Assembly: GCF_026183695.1 (NCBI RefSeq)
Contig: NZ_JAPFRD010000004.1
Span: 1-52,383, forward strand
DNA: 52,383 bases
From: Alteromonas aquimaris
GTDB lineage: Bacteria > Pseudomonadota > Gammaproteobacteria > Enterobacterales > Alteromonadaceae
Reading direction: 5' to 3'
Positions 41,211 through 50,751 of the stretch are shown one piece after another. The translations under genes were made by a program, and so were the position numbers. The notes under the pieces are model-generated. The model was not told where the DNA came from. It saw nothing but the letters and a program-made list of their open reading frames with translations, and ran no database searches. Positions within the stretch are counted from its first letter, which is position 1, and the number at the start of each line of letters is the position of its first letter.

Positions 41211-43157
41211 ATGTCGGATCAAGTAGTCGTGTTCACCATAATAACAAAAATTATAAATTTGGAACTTAAACTCCGTTTTCATGCAGTAAGCTTATTTGTT
41301 TTATTGGGTGTTGGAATAGTTTCTCCAGTGCATGCTCAGGAACCGTCAAAACCGATTTTTAATGACACGGTAAATCAACTGTTACTGTTAACGTTGCAAC
41401 AGCCAGCAGACGCCATTGACCAGGCTCAAGAGCAATTAAAATCGACCGAGAAAAACCAAGACAAGAGTGAACTTCACTTTGTGCTTGCGCGGGCATATAG
41501 CGAATTACTACTCCCGTTAAGGGCTCAAGAAGAGGCGCGCAAAGCGCAATCGTTCATTGAAGATAAAACCAGTGAAGAGTTTAAACGCTATATTTCCCTT
41601 TCTATTGCGGAAGCCAGCGCCATCGCGGGTCATGCAGAGGATATCGAAGGTTCAGTTAAAAGTGAGTTAGCGTGGGCCCGAAAACAAAACAACTTCAATA
41701 TCCAGGCCTACGCCCTGCGTGTAGCAGGACTTGTCCAGCTCACATTAAATTCCGCTGATAAAGCACTTTCGCGATTTCAGGAAGGATACGCATTAACTCA
41801 GCATCGCACGTTAAGACTTAAGCCCGCTGATTTTGCCTATTGGATAGCCATGGTATATGAAAACCAGGGGCAACCTGAGCTAGCCATTCCCTACTTTAAA
41901 GAGGCGCAGGATTATTATCAAAAACAAGCTTTATCCATTGGAAAAGTACGTACCGAGATCGGCCTTGGGAAAGCACTGATTGCAACAGGTCAGACTAATG
42001 AGGGGTTATTGGTTTTACGAGATGCTGCTGAACTTGCATTGGAAGTGGGAGATCTTCAAGGCGTGGCCAACAGTTATCGCCATATTGCTGAACAATTAAT
42101 TTTGCGTAAAGAAGCCGAACAGGCTGAGCCTTTTTTACAAGACGCACTGATTATATTCAATGATGGGCATAACCCCTTTATGCAAATATCTGTTCTCTTA
42201 GCACTGGCGGAAGTGTATTTGCAAAAAGATGCTCATGAAGAAGCTAAAGAATACCTCCAGCAAGCCTTGGCTTTAGCCGAAGGAGAGTCATTTCTGGCGC
42301 AGAGAATTGATATTAACAGAAAAATGGCACAGGTACTGGCGGCTCAGGCTGACTATTCAGCGGCCTATGATTTGATGGTCAATAACGCCACGGCCCAGGG
42401 TAAGCTGTTCAAAGAACGCAACAGTAAGCGTTTACTACGGCTAAAAACAGAATTTGAAGTTGAACAACAACAAATTCAAAACGCGTTATTGACTGAGCAG
42501 AATCTACGCCAAAAAGCTGAAATTCGTACCCGCCTGGAGACCCAGAAATACGGCTTTATGCTGATTTTCTTACTGATTGTAATTAGCTTGCTACTATTAT
42601 GGTTATACATTAAAGGTAAGCGCCATCGTCAGCACCTTGAAGCCCTCGCCAACGAAGATGTTTTGACCACGTTGCTTACGCGCAGAAAAGCGTTAGATTT
42701 AGTTGACCAGCAGCTGAAATTAGCCCAGCGGCACGGTGAAACCATCTCATTGGCCTTACTCGATTTAGATCATTTTAAGCGCGTTAACGATGAATTTGGT
42801 CATCAGACCGGTGACAACGTACTACGTTCGTTTGGCATTCTGGCCGCCAGTACGTTTCGTAGTACCGATATTTTAGGCCGCTATGGGGGAGAAGAGTTTT
42901 TGTTTGCGTTCCCCCACACATCAATAGATCAGGTTGAAGAAATGTTGCAAAAGTTTTCGGAAACAGTGAAATCGATTCCGGAGAAAATTGACTGCCCCAA
43001 TGCACACACATCCGTTTCGATTGGATTAATTGAAGCGCGAGATAAACTTTCTACCAGTGAGCTTATTGCTTTAGCCGATCAAGCACTGTATCAGGCCAAA
43101 GAAACTGGGCGGGACCGCATAGTCCGTTATAAAACTCAGCTTCCTTCCGGGGAATAA
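41211..43157 (+). CDS. TPR-GGDEF sensor diguanylate cyclase
   Basis: 648 residues. The N-terminal segment contains a signal peptide/anchor (FHAVSLFVLLGVGIVSPVHAQ); the true start may be slightly downstream since the ribosome site is weak. TPR repeats fill about 45-400 in the periplasm (for example DFAYWIAMVYENQGQPELAIPYFKEA). A coiled coil (KRLLRLKTEFEVEQQQIQNALL...) leads to one membrane helix (FMLIFLLIVISLLLLWLYI) and a cytoplasmic GGDEF domain: NEDVLTTLLTRRKAL, LLDLDHFKRVNDEFGHQTGD, active loop RYGGEEFLF and I-site RSTD. It makes c-di-GMP in response to a periplasmic protein or peptide signal. It is followed 20 bases later by polB. Confidence 0.92.
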   Translation: MSDQVVVFTIITKIINLELKLRFHAVSLFVLLGVGIVSPVHAQEPSKPIFNDTVNQLLLLTLQQPADAIDQAQEQLKSTEKNQDKSELHFVLARAYSELLLPLRAQEEARKAQSFIEDKTSEEFKRYISLSIAEASAIAGHAEDIEGSVKSELAWARKQNNFNIQAYALRVAGLVQLTLNSADKALSRFQEGYALTQHRTLRLKPADFAYWIAMVYENQGQPELAIPYFKEAQDYYQKQALSIGKVRTEIGLGKALIATGQTNEGLLVLRDAAELALEVGDLQGVANSYRHIAEQLILRKEAEQAEPFLQDALIIFNDGHNPFMQISVLLALAEVYLQKDAHEEAKEYLQQALALAEGESFLAQRIDINRKMAQVLAAQADYSAAYDLMVNNATAQGKLFKERNSKRLLRLKTEFEVEQQQIQNALLTEQNLRQKAEIRTRLETQKYGFMLIFLLIVISLLLLWLYIKGKRHRQHLEALANEDVLTTLLTRRKALDLVDQQLKLAQRHGETISLALLDLDHFKRVNDEFGHQTGDNVLRSFGILAASTFRSTDILGRYGGEEFLFAFPHTSIDQVEEMLQKFSETVKSIPEKIDCPNAHTSVSIGLIEARDKLSTSELIALADQALYQAKETGRDRIVRYKTQLPSGE

Positions 43158-43177
43158 GCTAGCGTTTTTAGTTCTCA

Positions 43178-45517
43178 GTGAAAAAAGGGTTTATTCTAAG
43201 CAAGCGTAGTGTCCATTCCGCAGAAGGAGAGCGGGTTGAACTGTGGGTGAAAACTGCTGACGGTTATGAAAAAATAGTCAGTGAACCGCAACAGAATGTA
43301 TGTTTTATTTCTGCATCAGCGCAGCCTCTTTTGGAAAGAGAGTGCGCAGCTGCCGGGCTGGCAATTACCTTTGAGTCAAGCCATTTGACTACCCTTGCGC
43401 ATACGCGGGTCGCGATAGTGCGTACACGCTCTGCCCCCCATATGCGCCAATTACAACTGCTAGCAAAAGCAGAAAATGTTACTCTTTATGAAGCCGATAT
43501 AAAATTAGCTGATCGCTATTTAATGGAGCGGTTCGCTTACGGCTCTATTGATTACACCTTCACCGAAACACTCGCATCCAACATACCGCAAGTTAGAGTT
43601 AAACGAGGCGATTATCTCCCTTCACTCACATCACTTTCTTTAGATATTGAGTGTGATGAACATGAATACCTTTATTCAGTTGCGCTAGCTTCAGAACATT
43701 GGAACGAAGTGATCGTCAATCATTCACAGCTGGAGGATATCCAGGTGAAGGACTACAAGCTTACGGTGGTAAACTCTGAAAAAGATTTGCTGAAGGCCCT
43801 TTGCCATTCCTTAAAAGAAGCCGACCCAGATATCATTCTGGGGTGGAATGTAAAACAGTTCGATTTTACCGTGCTTGATAATCGCGCTAAAGCGTGCAAG
43901 GTAAAGCTCCGTCTTGGGCGAGATAACAGTGAAGCCAGTGTTACTCAGTGGTCCTCAGGACAGACGATTGTTGAGATTGCGGGACGCTGCGTTATCGATG
44001 GCATTGAAGCACTGAAAAGCATGGCATTTTATTTCGAATCGTTTTCGTTACAGTATGTGGCCAGCAAACTATTAGGTAAGCGAAAATTAGTTCACGAGGA
44101 AGACCAGGTAGCTGCAATTAAACACCTCTATCAATCAAACCCGTTAAAGCTTTCGCACTATAATTTTCAGGACTGCGTGTTGGTCAACGAGATTGCCGCC
44201 CACACTGAACTAGTTGACTATCTTGTTTTGCGTGCTCGTCTGACGGGATTAGAGTTAAGTCGCCCCGGCGGCTCTGTGGCTGCCTTTTTAAATTTATATT
44301 TACCGCGCATGCATAGAGCGGGATATGTGTGTGGAGTACGCCCACCGGACGGGGGCCTTGCCAGCCCTGGCGGTTATGTAATGAGTTCTATTCCAGGGCT
44401 TTACAAGAATGTGTTGGTACTCGACTTTAAAAGTCTGTACCCCTCTATTATCCGTACGTTTAAGATAGACCCAGTGGGTCTGGCTGAAGGACTTGCCAAC
44501 CCCGATAAAGCTATTGAGGGTTTCAAGGGGGCTAAATTTTCCAGAAACACGCATTTTCTTCCCGATATTATTACTCAACTCTGGCGCGAGAGGGATGAAG
44601 CCAAGAAAGCGAATGATCAAGCGCGCTCACAAGCTATCAAAATCCTGATGAATTCTTTTTACGGGGTTTTAGGAAGCGGTGGTTGCCCCCTTTATGACCC
44701 ACGTTTAGCGAGCTCAATAACCCTGCGAGGTCACGATATTATGCAGCAAACTAAACAGTGGATAGAGGAGGCTGGCTACAAAGTCATTTATGGTGATACC
44801 GACTCTACCTTTGTTCATATAGGGGATAACGTGGTATCTAGCCAAGCCAAACAAATAGGGCTCGAGCTGGCGAATATGATTAATCACCGCTGGACAAAAA
44901 AACTAAAAACGCAGTTTACTTTGCAATGTCACTTGGAGATAGAATTTGAAACACAATTCCAGCAGTTCTTCATGCCGACTATTCGTAACTCAGAGTTAGG
45001 CAGCAAAAAACGGTATGCTGGTATGATAGAAACTGCCGGCAAACAGCAACTTGTATTTAAGGGGCTGGAAAATGTGCGCTCAGACTGGACATCGATGGCA
45101 CGGGCATTTCAGCATCAACTGTATGAAAGTGTATTTAATAAGCAACCGGTGCAAAAACTCATTCTGACCCTAATTAAAAAATTAAAAGCAGGCGAGTTGG
45201 ATGAAAAGTTGGTTTATTCGAAACGGTTGCGCAAACCTACGCAGCAGTATGTAAAAAATGTGCCGCCCCATGTCAGGGCGGCGAAAATGGAAGACAAATA
45301 TCGTCTTGCCCAGGGATTACCGTTAAAGTATAACCGTTCTACAGTGGTTAAATATGTTATGACAGTTCAGGGCCCCCAGACTGTCGCATCGATACATAGC
45401 CCTTTAGATTATGACCACTACGTTGAGAAACAAATCAAACCTATCGCCGAGAGCATTCTGCCTGTCGTTGGCATCGATTTTGAAAAGCTTATTACCTCTC
45501 AGTTAGGCTTATTTTAG
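43178..45517 (+). CDS. polB: DNA polymerase II (B family)
   Basis: 779 residues, close to E. coli Pol II (783), from a GTG. Exonuclease motifs: SLDIECDEHEY (Exo I), GWNVKQFDFTVLDNRA (Exo II) and the YNFQDCVLVNE stretch (Exo III). Polymerase motifs: LDFKSLYPSIIRTFKIDP (A), KILMNSFYGVLGSGG (B) and VIYGDTDSTFV (C), then KKRYAGM. All catalytic acids are present. It does high-fidelity repair synthesis and some translesion bypass. In E. coli it is SOS-induced, but I see no LexA box here; it probably shares the transcript of the upstream TPR-GGDEF gene, only 20 bases away. Confidence 0.95.
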   Translation: MKKGFILSKRSVHSAEGERVELWVKTADGYEKIVSEPQQNVCFISASAQPLLERECAAAGLAITFESSHLTTLAHTRVAIVRTRSAPHMRQLQLLAKAENVTLYEADIKLADRYLMERFAYGSIDYTFTETLASNIPQVRVKRGDYLPSLTSLSLDIECDEHEYLYSVALASEHWNEVIVNHSQLEDIQVKDYKLTVVNSEKDLLKALCHSLKEADPDIILGWNVKQFDFTVLDNRAKACKVKLRLGRDNSEASVTQWSSGQTIVEIAGRCVIDGIEALKSMAFYFESFSLQYVASKLLGKRKLVHEEDQVAAIKHLYQSNPLKLSHYNFQDCVLVNEIAAHTELVDYLVLRARLTGLELSRPGGSVAAFLNLYLPRMHRAGYVCGVRPPDGGLASPGGYVMSSIPGLYKNVLVLDFKSLYPSIIRTFKIDPVGLAEGLANPDKAIEGFKGAKFSRNTHFLPDIITQLWRERDEAKKANDQARSQAIKILMNSFYGVLGSGGCPLYDPRLASSITLRGHDIMQQTKQWIEEAGYKVIYGDTDSTFVHIGDNVVSSQAKQIGLELANMINHRWTKKLKTQFTLQCHLEIEFETQFQQFFMPTIRNSELGSKKRYAGMIETAGKQQLVFKGLENVRSDWTSMARAFQHQLYESVFNKQPVQKLILTLIKKLKAGELDEKLVYSKRLRKPTQQYVKNVPPHVRAAKMEDKYRLAQGLPLKYNRSTVVKYVMTVQGPQTVASIHSPLDYDHYVEKQIKPIAESILPVVGIDFEKLITSQLGLF

Positions 45518-45520
45518 CCA

Positions 45521-46609
45521 CTATCTATCTATCTTTGCGGTGATCATGGCATCCCCGCCACTAAGACGTACCTTCTGGCCTGGCTGTAATCGCTCGGCTC
45601 CTCTGGTGATCACTGGATGAGCGGCTTCAAATTCTCCAAACACTTCAATGCGTTCACCCACCCCAATTCCTGTTGTTACAGCGATTTGCTGGGCTTCATT
45701 CTCACCGTTAACCTGGTAAATGTATGCGCCCGTTTTACGCAACACTAATGCGTCTCGAGGCACGGTCATCCCATGGTGTTTTTCGCTATGCGGAAGCGAT
45801 ACCCTAATTGCGCTTCCTATCGGAAAATCATTAGGTTTAAGGGCTACTCGTAACTCCATCATTCGTGAATTCGAATTCCCCACTGGCACAACTGCTCTCA
45901 CTTTTTCCAGCACTTCACGTCCATTATTTTTAACGATTACTTGCAATCCGTCAGATACGTACGGAATTACCGTAAGGGGTGCACGAATTGCAGCTTCCAC
46001 TTGAGTCGGATCGACTATACGCAATAATGTTTGACCCGTGCTGATGTACTCACCGGGGAATTGCAATCGCTCCACGACTAATGTATCAAAAGGCGCTACT
46101 ACTTCACTTTGTGCAATCTGATACTCGGTCATTTCTTTCGACGCTTTTGCCTGTGCTAACTCCTGACGTGCAATTTCAAGCTCTGCTGCTGTTTCATCGA
46201 GTTGGTCTTTAGAAACATTTTGTTGCGCTGCCATTGAAATAAATCGATCCAGCTTTCTTTCTGCCAGTGAAACTCTGGCTTCCCATTTAGCTATATTCGC
46301 TTTATCCTGCGCCAGACTAAGCTTTAACCTCCTATCATCGAGTTTAATTAACACCTCACCAGGTCGTACTCGCTGGCCAACCTCTGCCATCCAAATGACC
46401 CGTCCAGCAACTTCTGAAGCAATTTGCGCATCCACACGGCTAACCACGGTGCCGGGCACCCAAACCTGTTCTGCTATTTCTTCTTGTAAGATTTGGTCCA
46501 CTTCCACAAGCGTCGGCGGTGGAGCGGGTGGCTCCTGTGCCTTTAAAGAAAAGCCAATACCTAACGACAATATTGATACAGCGAGTGGCTTTATAAAAAT
46601 CCTGTTCAT
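45521..46609 (-). CDS. RND efflux periplasmic adaptor (membrane fusion protein)
   Basis: 362 residues with a signal peptide (LAVSILSLGIGFSLKAQ). HlyD/AcrA-type layout: lipoyl half-motif VSRVDAQIASEVAGRVIWMAEVGQRVRPGEVLIKLD, a helical hairpin (DKANIAKWEARVSLAERKLDRF... to AQAKASKEMTEYQ), the second lipoyl half VVAPFDTLVVERLQFPGEYISTGQTLLRI, then beta-barrel and membrane-proximal domains. It links the RND pump to an outer-membrane channel, which is not in the window. It starts 9 bases after the permease stop; AAGG is the ribosome site. Adaptor after pump is the reverse of the usual gene order. Confidence 0.92.
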   Translation of the reverse strand: MNRIFIKPLAVSILSLGIGFSLKAQEPPAPPPTLVEVDQILQEEIAEQVWVPGTVVSRVDAQIASEVAGRVIWMAEVGQRVRPGEVLIKLDDRRLKLSLAQDKANIAKWEARVSLAERKLDRFISMAAQQNVSKDQLDETAAELEIARQELAQAKASKEMTEYQIAQSEVVAPFDTLVVERLQFPGEYISTGQTLLRIVDPTQVEAAIRAPLTVIPYVSDGLQVIVKNNGREVLEKVRAVVPVGNSNSRMMELRVALKPNDFPIGSAIRVSLPHSEKHHGMTVPRDALVLRKTGAYIYQVNGENEAQQIAVTTGIGVGERIEVFGEFEAAHPVITRGAERLQPGQKVRLSGGDAMITAKIDR

Positions 46610-46618
46610 ATCGATACC

Positions 46619-49600
46619 TTAAAATTTATTTTCAAATTTTTGCAGCTTTGCATCTACCAGTGGAGCTACGCCGGATTGGGGAAAACTCTCCTTTTTTCGC
46701 CAAGGGAGCTGGAACTCCATTTGCAATAACGTGGGTAAAAGTAACAACGTGAAAATAGTACTCACTGCCATACCACCAACAATCACGGCTGCCATGCCCC
46801 GATAGATCACACTACCTGCGCCGGGAAGTAACAACAGTGGCAACATCCCGAACAATGACGTTAAAGTACTCATGAAAATGGGACGTACACGCACCAGAAT
46901 GGCCTGGTGTACTGCATTGGTTCGATTTAACCCTTCGCGTTCTCCAATACGGGTTTGATGTACCAGTAAGATGGCATTATTTACGACCAGGCCGAGCAGA
47001 ATTACAAAGCCGATCATGGTCAGGAGATCCATTGGCTGGAAGCGAAACAAATTCATAATCTGAATAGCGGCTATTCCGCCTACTGTCGCTAACGGCAAAG
47101 CAAGGGCTACTAAAATACTGTCTTTAAACGAACGGAATAAACCCGCCATCAACACTACCAGCAGGCCCATAGCCAACAAAAAATTCTGGCTCATGGTTTT
47201 AACCGCTGTCTTGAGACTGTCTGCACTGCCGCCATAGCTGATATTTCCATTTAAAGGCATTACGGCTCGTATTTGCGGCTCCACTTTCTCTTCGATAATA
47301 GCCATCGCCTCCTCCAACGTCATGCCTTCGGGTGGATTGAAATTAAGAGAGAGTGTGCGGCGACGGTCAATTCGTTGTATACGGGTAGGACCTACATTTC
47401 GCTCTATCGATACAAGTTCGCTTAACTGCACCATCTCGCCACTAGGGGTCACTATGGGCGTCGCAGCAAGTTCTTCAGGTGTAGCCCATTCTTGCGTCCT
47501 GAAAATAATATTCAAACGCTTGATACCATCAAAATATTCGCCTACATACATTCCATCGCCCATAGCGCGCACCAGATTTGCCATATGCGAACGATTGTAC
47601 CCCACCTCCATAATTCGACTGTCTTGAGGGATAAACTGCAGTTGTGGTTCCGCTTGCTCAAGAGGAGGATTGGAGCGAACCTGGGAACCGGGAAATATTT
47701 CTTGAATCAATTCCATTCCCCGTTGTGCCGCAATAACTAACCCGTCCTGATCTGTACCCTGCAAATGCACATCAATCGAGCGACCATTGCCGAACCCGCC
47801 AAATAAGTTCCCCTGCATCGCAAACGTTTGCGTATCAGGCAGATCTTTAAGAATTTCATCTCTGACTAATGTTTCAAGTTCTTTAACGTTAGACTGGTCC
47901 TTGGCTCTTACACCTAAAGTGCCTCCATTCGTCCACGTAATTATGTAGTAATTTTTCAGTGCAGGCGATTTCTCTCCATCCATATATGGCTGCAACCGCT
48001 CTACAACTTGGGACATAATCTCAGTGGTAATAAATTGATTACTAGCTCCAGCAGGGAAATTAAAGAATGCATCGACAGCATCCCGTTTCACAGGCGGCAG
48101 ATAGTCAAGCTTGGGAAACATCAATACGCTGGCAGTAATAGGAATAGTCATTAAGGCGAACGCCAAGGCGATACGTTTCATCGAAGTATTTGTGAGCTGC
48201 ATGATTCCCGATGCAATTCGTGTCCATAATCCTTCCAACTTGTCCTTGGGATGGTGAGAACGCAGTACCTTACTGGCTATAACGGGCAATACAGTTACTG
48301 CTACAATTAGCGAAATGGTGACCGCAATAGCGATAGTTAATGCCAAATCGGCGAAAAGCTGACCTTCCACATCTTTGATAAATATTACCGGTATGAAAAT
48401 AGCGACCGTGGTAGCGGTGGAGGCCATCAACGCCCCGAATACTTCTTTCGTCCCAGCGTAGCTGGCTTCTGCTTCATCGGTAATGTGTTTTTGCCTTCGT
48501 ACGATGTTTTCAAGCACAACTATAGCGGCATCCAAAACCATTCCCACAGCGAACGCTAGTCCGGCTAATGAAATAACGTTCAATGAACGGCCGGTCACGT
48601 TGAGAACTACGAACGTGCTGAGTAACGAAATCGGTATCGCCATCGCAACTATCAGCGTGGCCCGCATCTGCCGCAAAAACATCCACAGCACCCCAATTGC
48701 TAACAGCACACCTATAAACAGATTACTGGTCACCAGGTTTATCGCGCGATAAATAAAGACCGATGCGTCAAAAGACTGCACCATCGTTAGCTTTTCTTCG
48801 GCGAGCATGGTTTGATTGATATCCGCCACTTTATCTTTTACCGCCAGCAATGTCGCAAGTACATTCGCGTCATTTTCGCGACTGATTCTGATAGATATTG
48901 CAGGGTTACCATTTTGAATACTGATGCTATCGTCGTCTGCCCTCTGGATGCGTATGTCAGCAATATCTCGCAGGTACACTGGACTGCCATTACGCCACTC
49001 CAGAATCATATCCCCCATTTTTTGCGGTTCGTATTTACCTTCAAAACGCAGGGTGTAACGTCGGCGTCCCACTTCCACAAAACCACCAGACACATCGGTA
49101 GCACTACCTAGGTAGCCTGTGATTTGCGTTAAATCAATGCCTAATTCTGCTGCCTTATAGGGATCAAAGATGATTTGAAACTCTTCTTCACCGCCAACCC
49201 CACTTTGCATCTGAGCGCTGGAGACTCCAGAAATAGCTTCTAACTGGGGTCTAATTTCATCCTCGAAATAGGTGACGTAATGGTTAATTTCATGAGGGTT
49301 ACCGGGCAATTTTTGTAAGAAGAAATACGTTAACGCTGGCTCATCGCCCCCACCACCTCCTAGATTGATGTTGGGTGAAAGGGCATCACGAGGAAGTGGG
49401 GGAACCCGATTCATCCGGCTAACAACTTCAATCAATGTTTTTTGCATGTCAGTGTCAAGCTCAAATTGCAGATTTATCCACGCATTGCCTTGATTAGCCC
49501 AGGCAGACATGCTGTGTAGGCCGGGGATCCCCTGTAGCACCTCTTCTTGCGGCTCCAGTATTTCAGATTCAATTTCTTCTGGCGAAGCGGCTCGCCAACT

Positions 49601-49747
49601 GGTTTGAATTGAGATTTGCGGTCGTTCAATATCAGGAAAAAGCTGTATCGGTAACTTGAATAAACTGTATAGCCCCAGCGCCACTATAATGGCGACAACG
49701 ATAGTCACTCCAGATGCGTTTTTTATTGCCGTACGTGTAATGTCCAT
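46619..49747 (-). CDS. RND-family efflux pump permease (HAE-type)
   Basis: 1042 residues, typical of tripartite pump permeases. First helix VTIVVAIIVALGLYSLFKLPIQLFPDIERP, porter domains (PEEIESEILEPQEEVLQGIPGLHSM, ATDVSGGFVEVG), a 12-helix membrane domain with AGLAFAVGMVLDAAIVVLENIVRR carrying the proton-relay Asp residues in helix 4, and the second half with MIGFVILLGLVVNNAILLVHQTR. It exports small molecules using the proton gradient. A Gly-rich LGGGGGDEP loop near residue 130 is unusual. A near-palindrome lies about 110 bases upstream. Substrates cannot be read; metal-type (CusA) Met motifs are not apparent, so drugs, bile-like compounds or lipids are likelier. Confidence 0.93.
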   Translation of the reverse strand: MDITRTAIKNASGVTIVVAIIVALGLYSLFKLPIQLFPDIERPQISIQTSWRAASPEEIESEILEPQEEVLQGIPGLHSMSAWANQGNAWINLQFELDTDMQKTLIEVVSRMNRVPPLPRDALSPNINLGGGGGDEPALTYFFLQKLPGNPHEINHYVTYFEDEIRPQLEAISGVSSAQMQSGVGGEEEFQIIFDPYKAAELGIDLTQITGYLGSATDVSGGFVEVGRRRYTLRFEGKYEPQKMGDMILEWRNGSPVYLRDIADIRIQRADDDSISIQNGNPAISIRISRENDANVLATLLAVKDKVADINQTMLAEEKLTMVQSFDASVFIYRAINLVTSNLFIGVLLAIGVLWMFLRQMRATLIVAMAIPISLLSTFVVLNVTGRSLNVISLAGLAFAVGMVLDAAIVVLENIVRRQKHITDEAEASYAGTKEVFGALMASTATTVAIFIPVIFIKDVEGQLFADLALTIAIAVTISLIVAVTVLPVIASKVLRSHHPKDKLEGLWTRIASGIMQLTNTSMKRIALAFALMTIPITASVLMFPKLDYLPPVKRDAVDAFFNFPAGASNQFITTEIMSQVVERLQPYMDGEKSPALKNYYIITWTNGGTLGVRAKDQSNVKELETLVRDEILKDLPDTQTFAMQGNLFGGFGNGRSIDVHLQGTDQDGLVIAAQRGMELIQEIFPGSQVRSNPPLEQAEPQLQFIPQDSRIMEVGYNRSHMANLVRAMGDGMYVGEYFDGIKRLNIIFRTQEWATPEELAATPIVTPSGEMVQLSELVSIERNVGPTRIQRIDRRRTLSLNFNPPEGMTLEEAMAIIEEKVEPQIRAVMPLNGNISYGGSADSLKTAVKTMSQNFLLAMGLLVVLMAGLFRSFKDSILVALALPLATVGGIAAIQIMNLFRFQPMDLLTMIGFVILLGLVVNNAILLVHQTRIGEREGLNRTNAVHQAILVRVRPIFMSTLTSLFGMLPLLLLPGAGSVIYRGMAAVIVGGMAVSTIFTLLLLPTLLQMEFQLPWRKKESFPQSGVAPLVDAKLQKFENKF

Positions 49748-50125
49748 AAGTAGCTATTTGAAATTGAATCCCGTGCTATAACTATAAGTCGCATCACCTA
49801 TGTAAAAAGTTTAATTCTGCCAATAGCAGAGTTTTTGAGGTAAACAGCTATACCGCTTGTTATCGCAAGAATTCTGCGATAACTGGTCGTGTTTAATCTG
49901 CAAGTCAGCGCGGGACTTATCAATTTAAGTAAATTTAACCTCACTCAGCGTGTAGTTTTTTCTGCTCCTGTGTTGCAATTTGGTAACTTATTATCAACTT
50001 TTTCTGATTTATTATTCATACGCGATTGTTTTTTATGCTTTTTTCAGTTGGCGCAACTGATGCATGTATCTCATGTTGGTAATTAATTTATTTCCTGCCT
50101 AGTTGAGGAAGCGATGGAGATTGAT
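49748..50125. other. Divergent intergenic region between RND pump and EF-hand lipoprotein
   Basis: About 380 bases. Contains the palindrome at 49859-49883; a 65-codon frame at 49889-50086 has no ribosome site and is not called. Confidence 0.45.
49859..49883. promoter_or_regulatory. 25-bp near-palindrome upstream of the RND operon
   Basis: GTTATCGCA-AGAATTC-TGCGATAAC: a perfect 9-bp inverted repeat around an almost palindromic 7-base centre. Size and symmetry suit a TetR- or MarR-type operator for the divergent RND operon; a hairpin role is also possible. No regulator gene is adjacent. Confidence 0.5.
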
Positions 50126-50704
50126 ATGAAAAAACTAGTTACTGTTATTGCAATGTCGACCGTGGCGCTGGCATGCACCCCCGCCGATGAGAATGTTAAA
50201 ATTAGTACTAATTTTGCCGAATTAGATAAGGATCAAAGCGGATACTTGACTGAGAAAGAAACCGAGAGCCAAGCCATAGCGAATTATTTTGAAAAAATAG
50301 ATGTGGATATGGATGAACGGATCAGTGTCATAGAGTTCAATGATTACCTGACCACTACCCCTGAGGTTTTTGATGAAAATGTCCAGATGGCAGCAGCGAT
50401 TGAGCTAGATGGGGACGCGCTTAGAACAGAAGAAAAACCCACTGACTACGCAAGCGAAAAAGCGAATCAGATAGAATCTGAGGGAAGTGAAGAATTTTCT
50501 CCACAAACAGACGACGAACTTCTCGCGACAAGTGAATTTAACATGATGGACACGGATCGCAATGGTGAAGTTTCTAAATCAGAAGCGGCTCGGAGTGGTT
50601 TGATCGAGGAATTTAATAGAATGGATACGAATAACGATCAACTAATAACTATGGTTGAATTTTCACAATACCAGTCCAAAGAACGCTCCCCGCGAGGTGA
50701 ATAA
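50126..50704 (+). CDS. Lipoprotein with four EF-hand motifs
   Basis: 192 residues from the ATG at 50126 (GGAG eight bases upstream); an ATG four codons earlier is also possible. Lipoprotein signal MKKLVTVIAMSTVALAC with lipidated C17. Four calcium-binding loops are visible: DKDQSGYLTEKE, DVDMDERISVIE, DTDRNGEVSKSE and DTNNDQLITMVE, arranged as two pairs separated by an acidic linker. It should bind calcium in the periplasm or at the surface, as a buffer or sensor. Isolated gene; a hairpin at 50716-50744 follows between it and the convergent oxygenase gene. Confidence 0.85.
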   Translation: MKKLVTVIAMSTVALACTPADENVKISTNFAELDKDQSGYLTEKETESQAIANYFEKIDVDMDERISVIEFNDYLTTTPEVFDENVQMAAAIELDGDALRTEEKPTDYASEKANQIESEGSEEFSPQTDDELLATSEFNMMDTDRNGEVSKSEAARSGLIEEFNRMDTNNDQLITMVEFSQYQSKERSPRGE

Positions 50705-50715
50705 TGAATCGCAAC

Positions 50716-50744
50716 TGGCCAAAAACAAGGAGAGTTTCTGGCCA
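50716..50744. terminator. Hairpin between convergent genes
   Basis: TGGCCAAAAAC and GTTTCTGGCCA pair at 10 of 11 positions around a 7-base loop, just after the EF-hand gene stop and before the oxygenase gene end. Possible shared terminator; no clear T-run. Confidence 0.4.
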
Positions 50745-50751
50745 CCTACAT

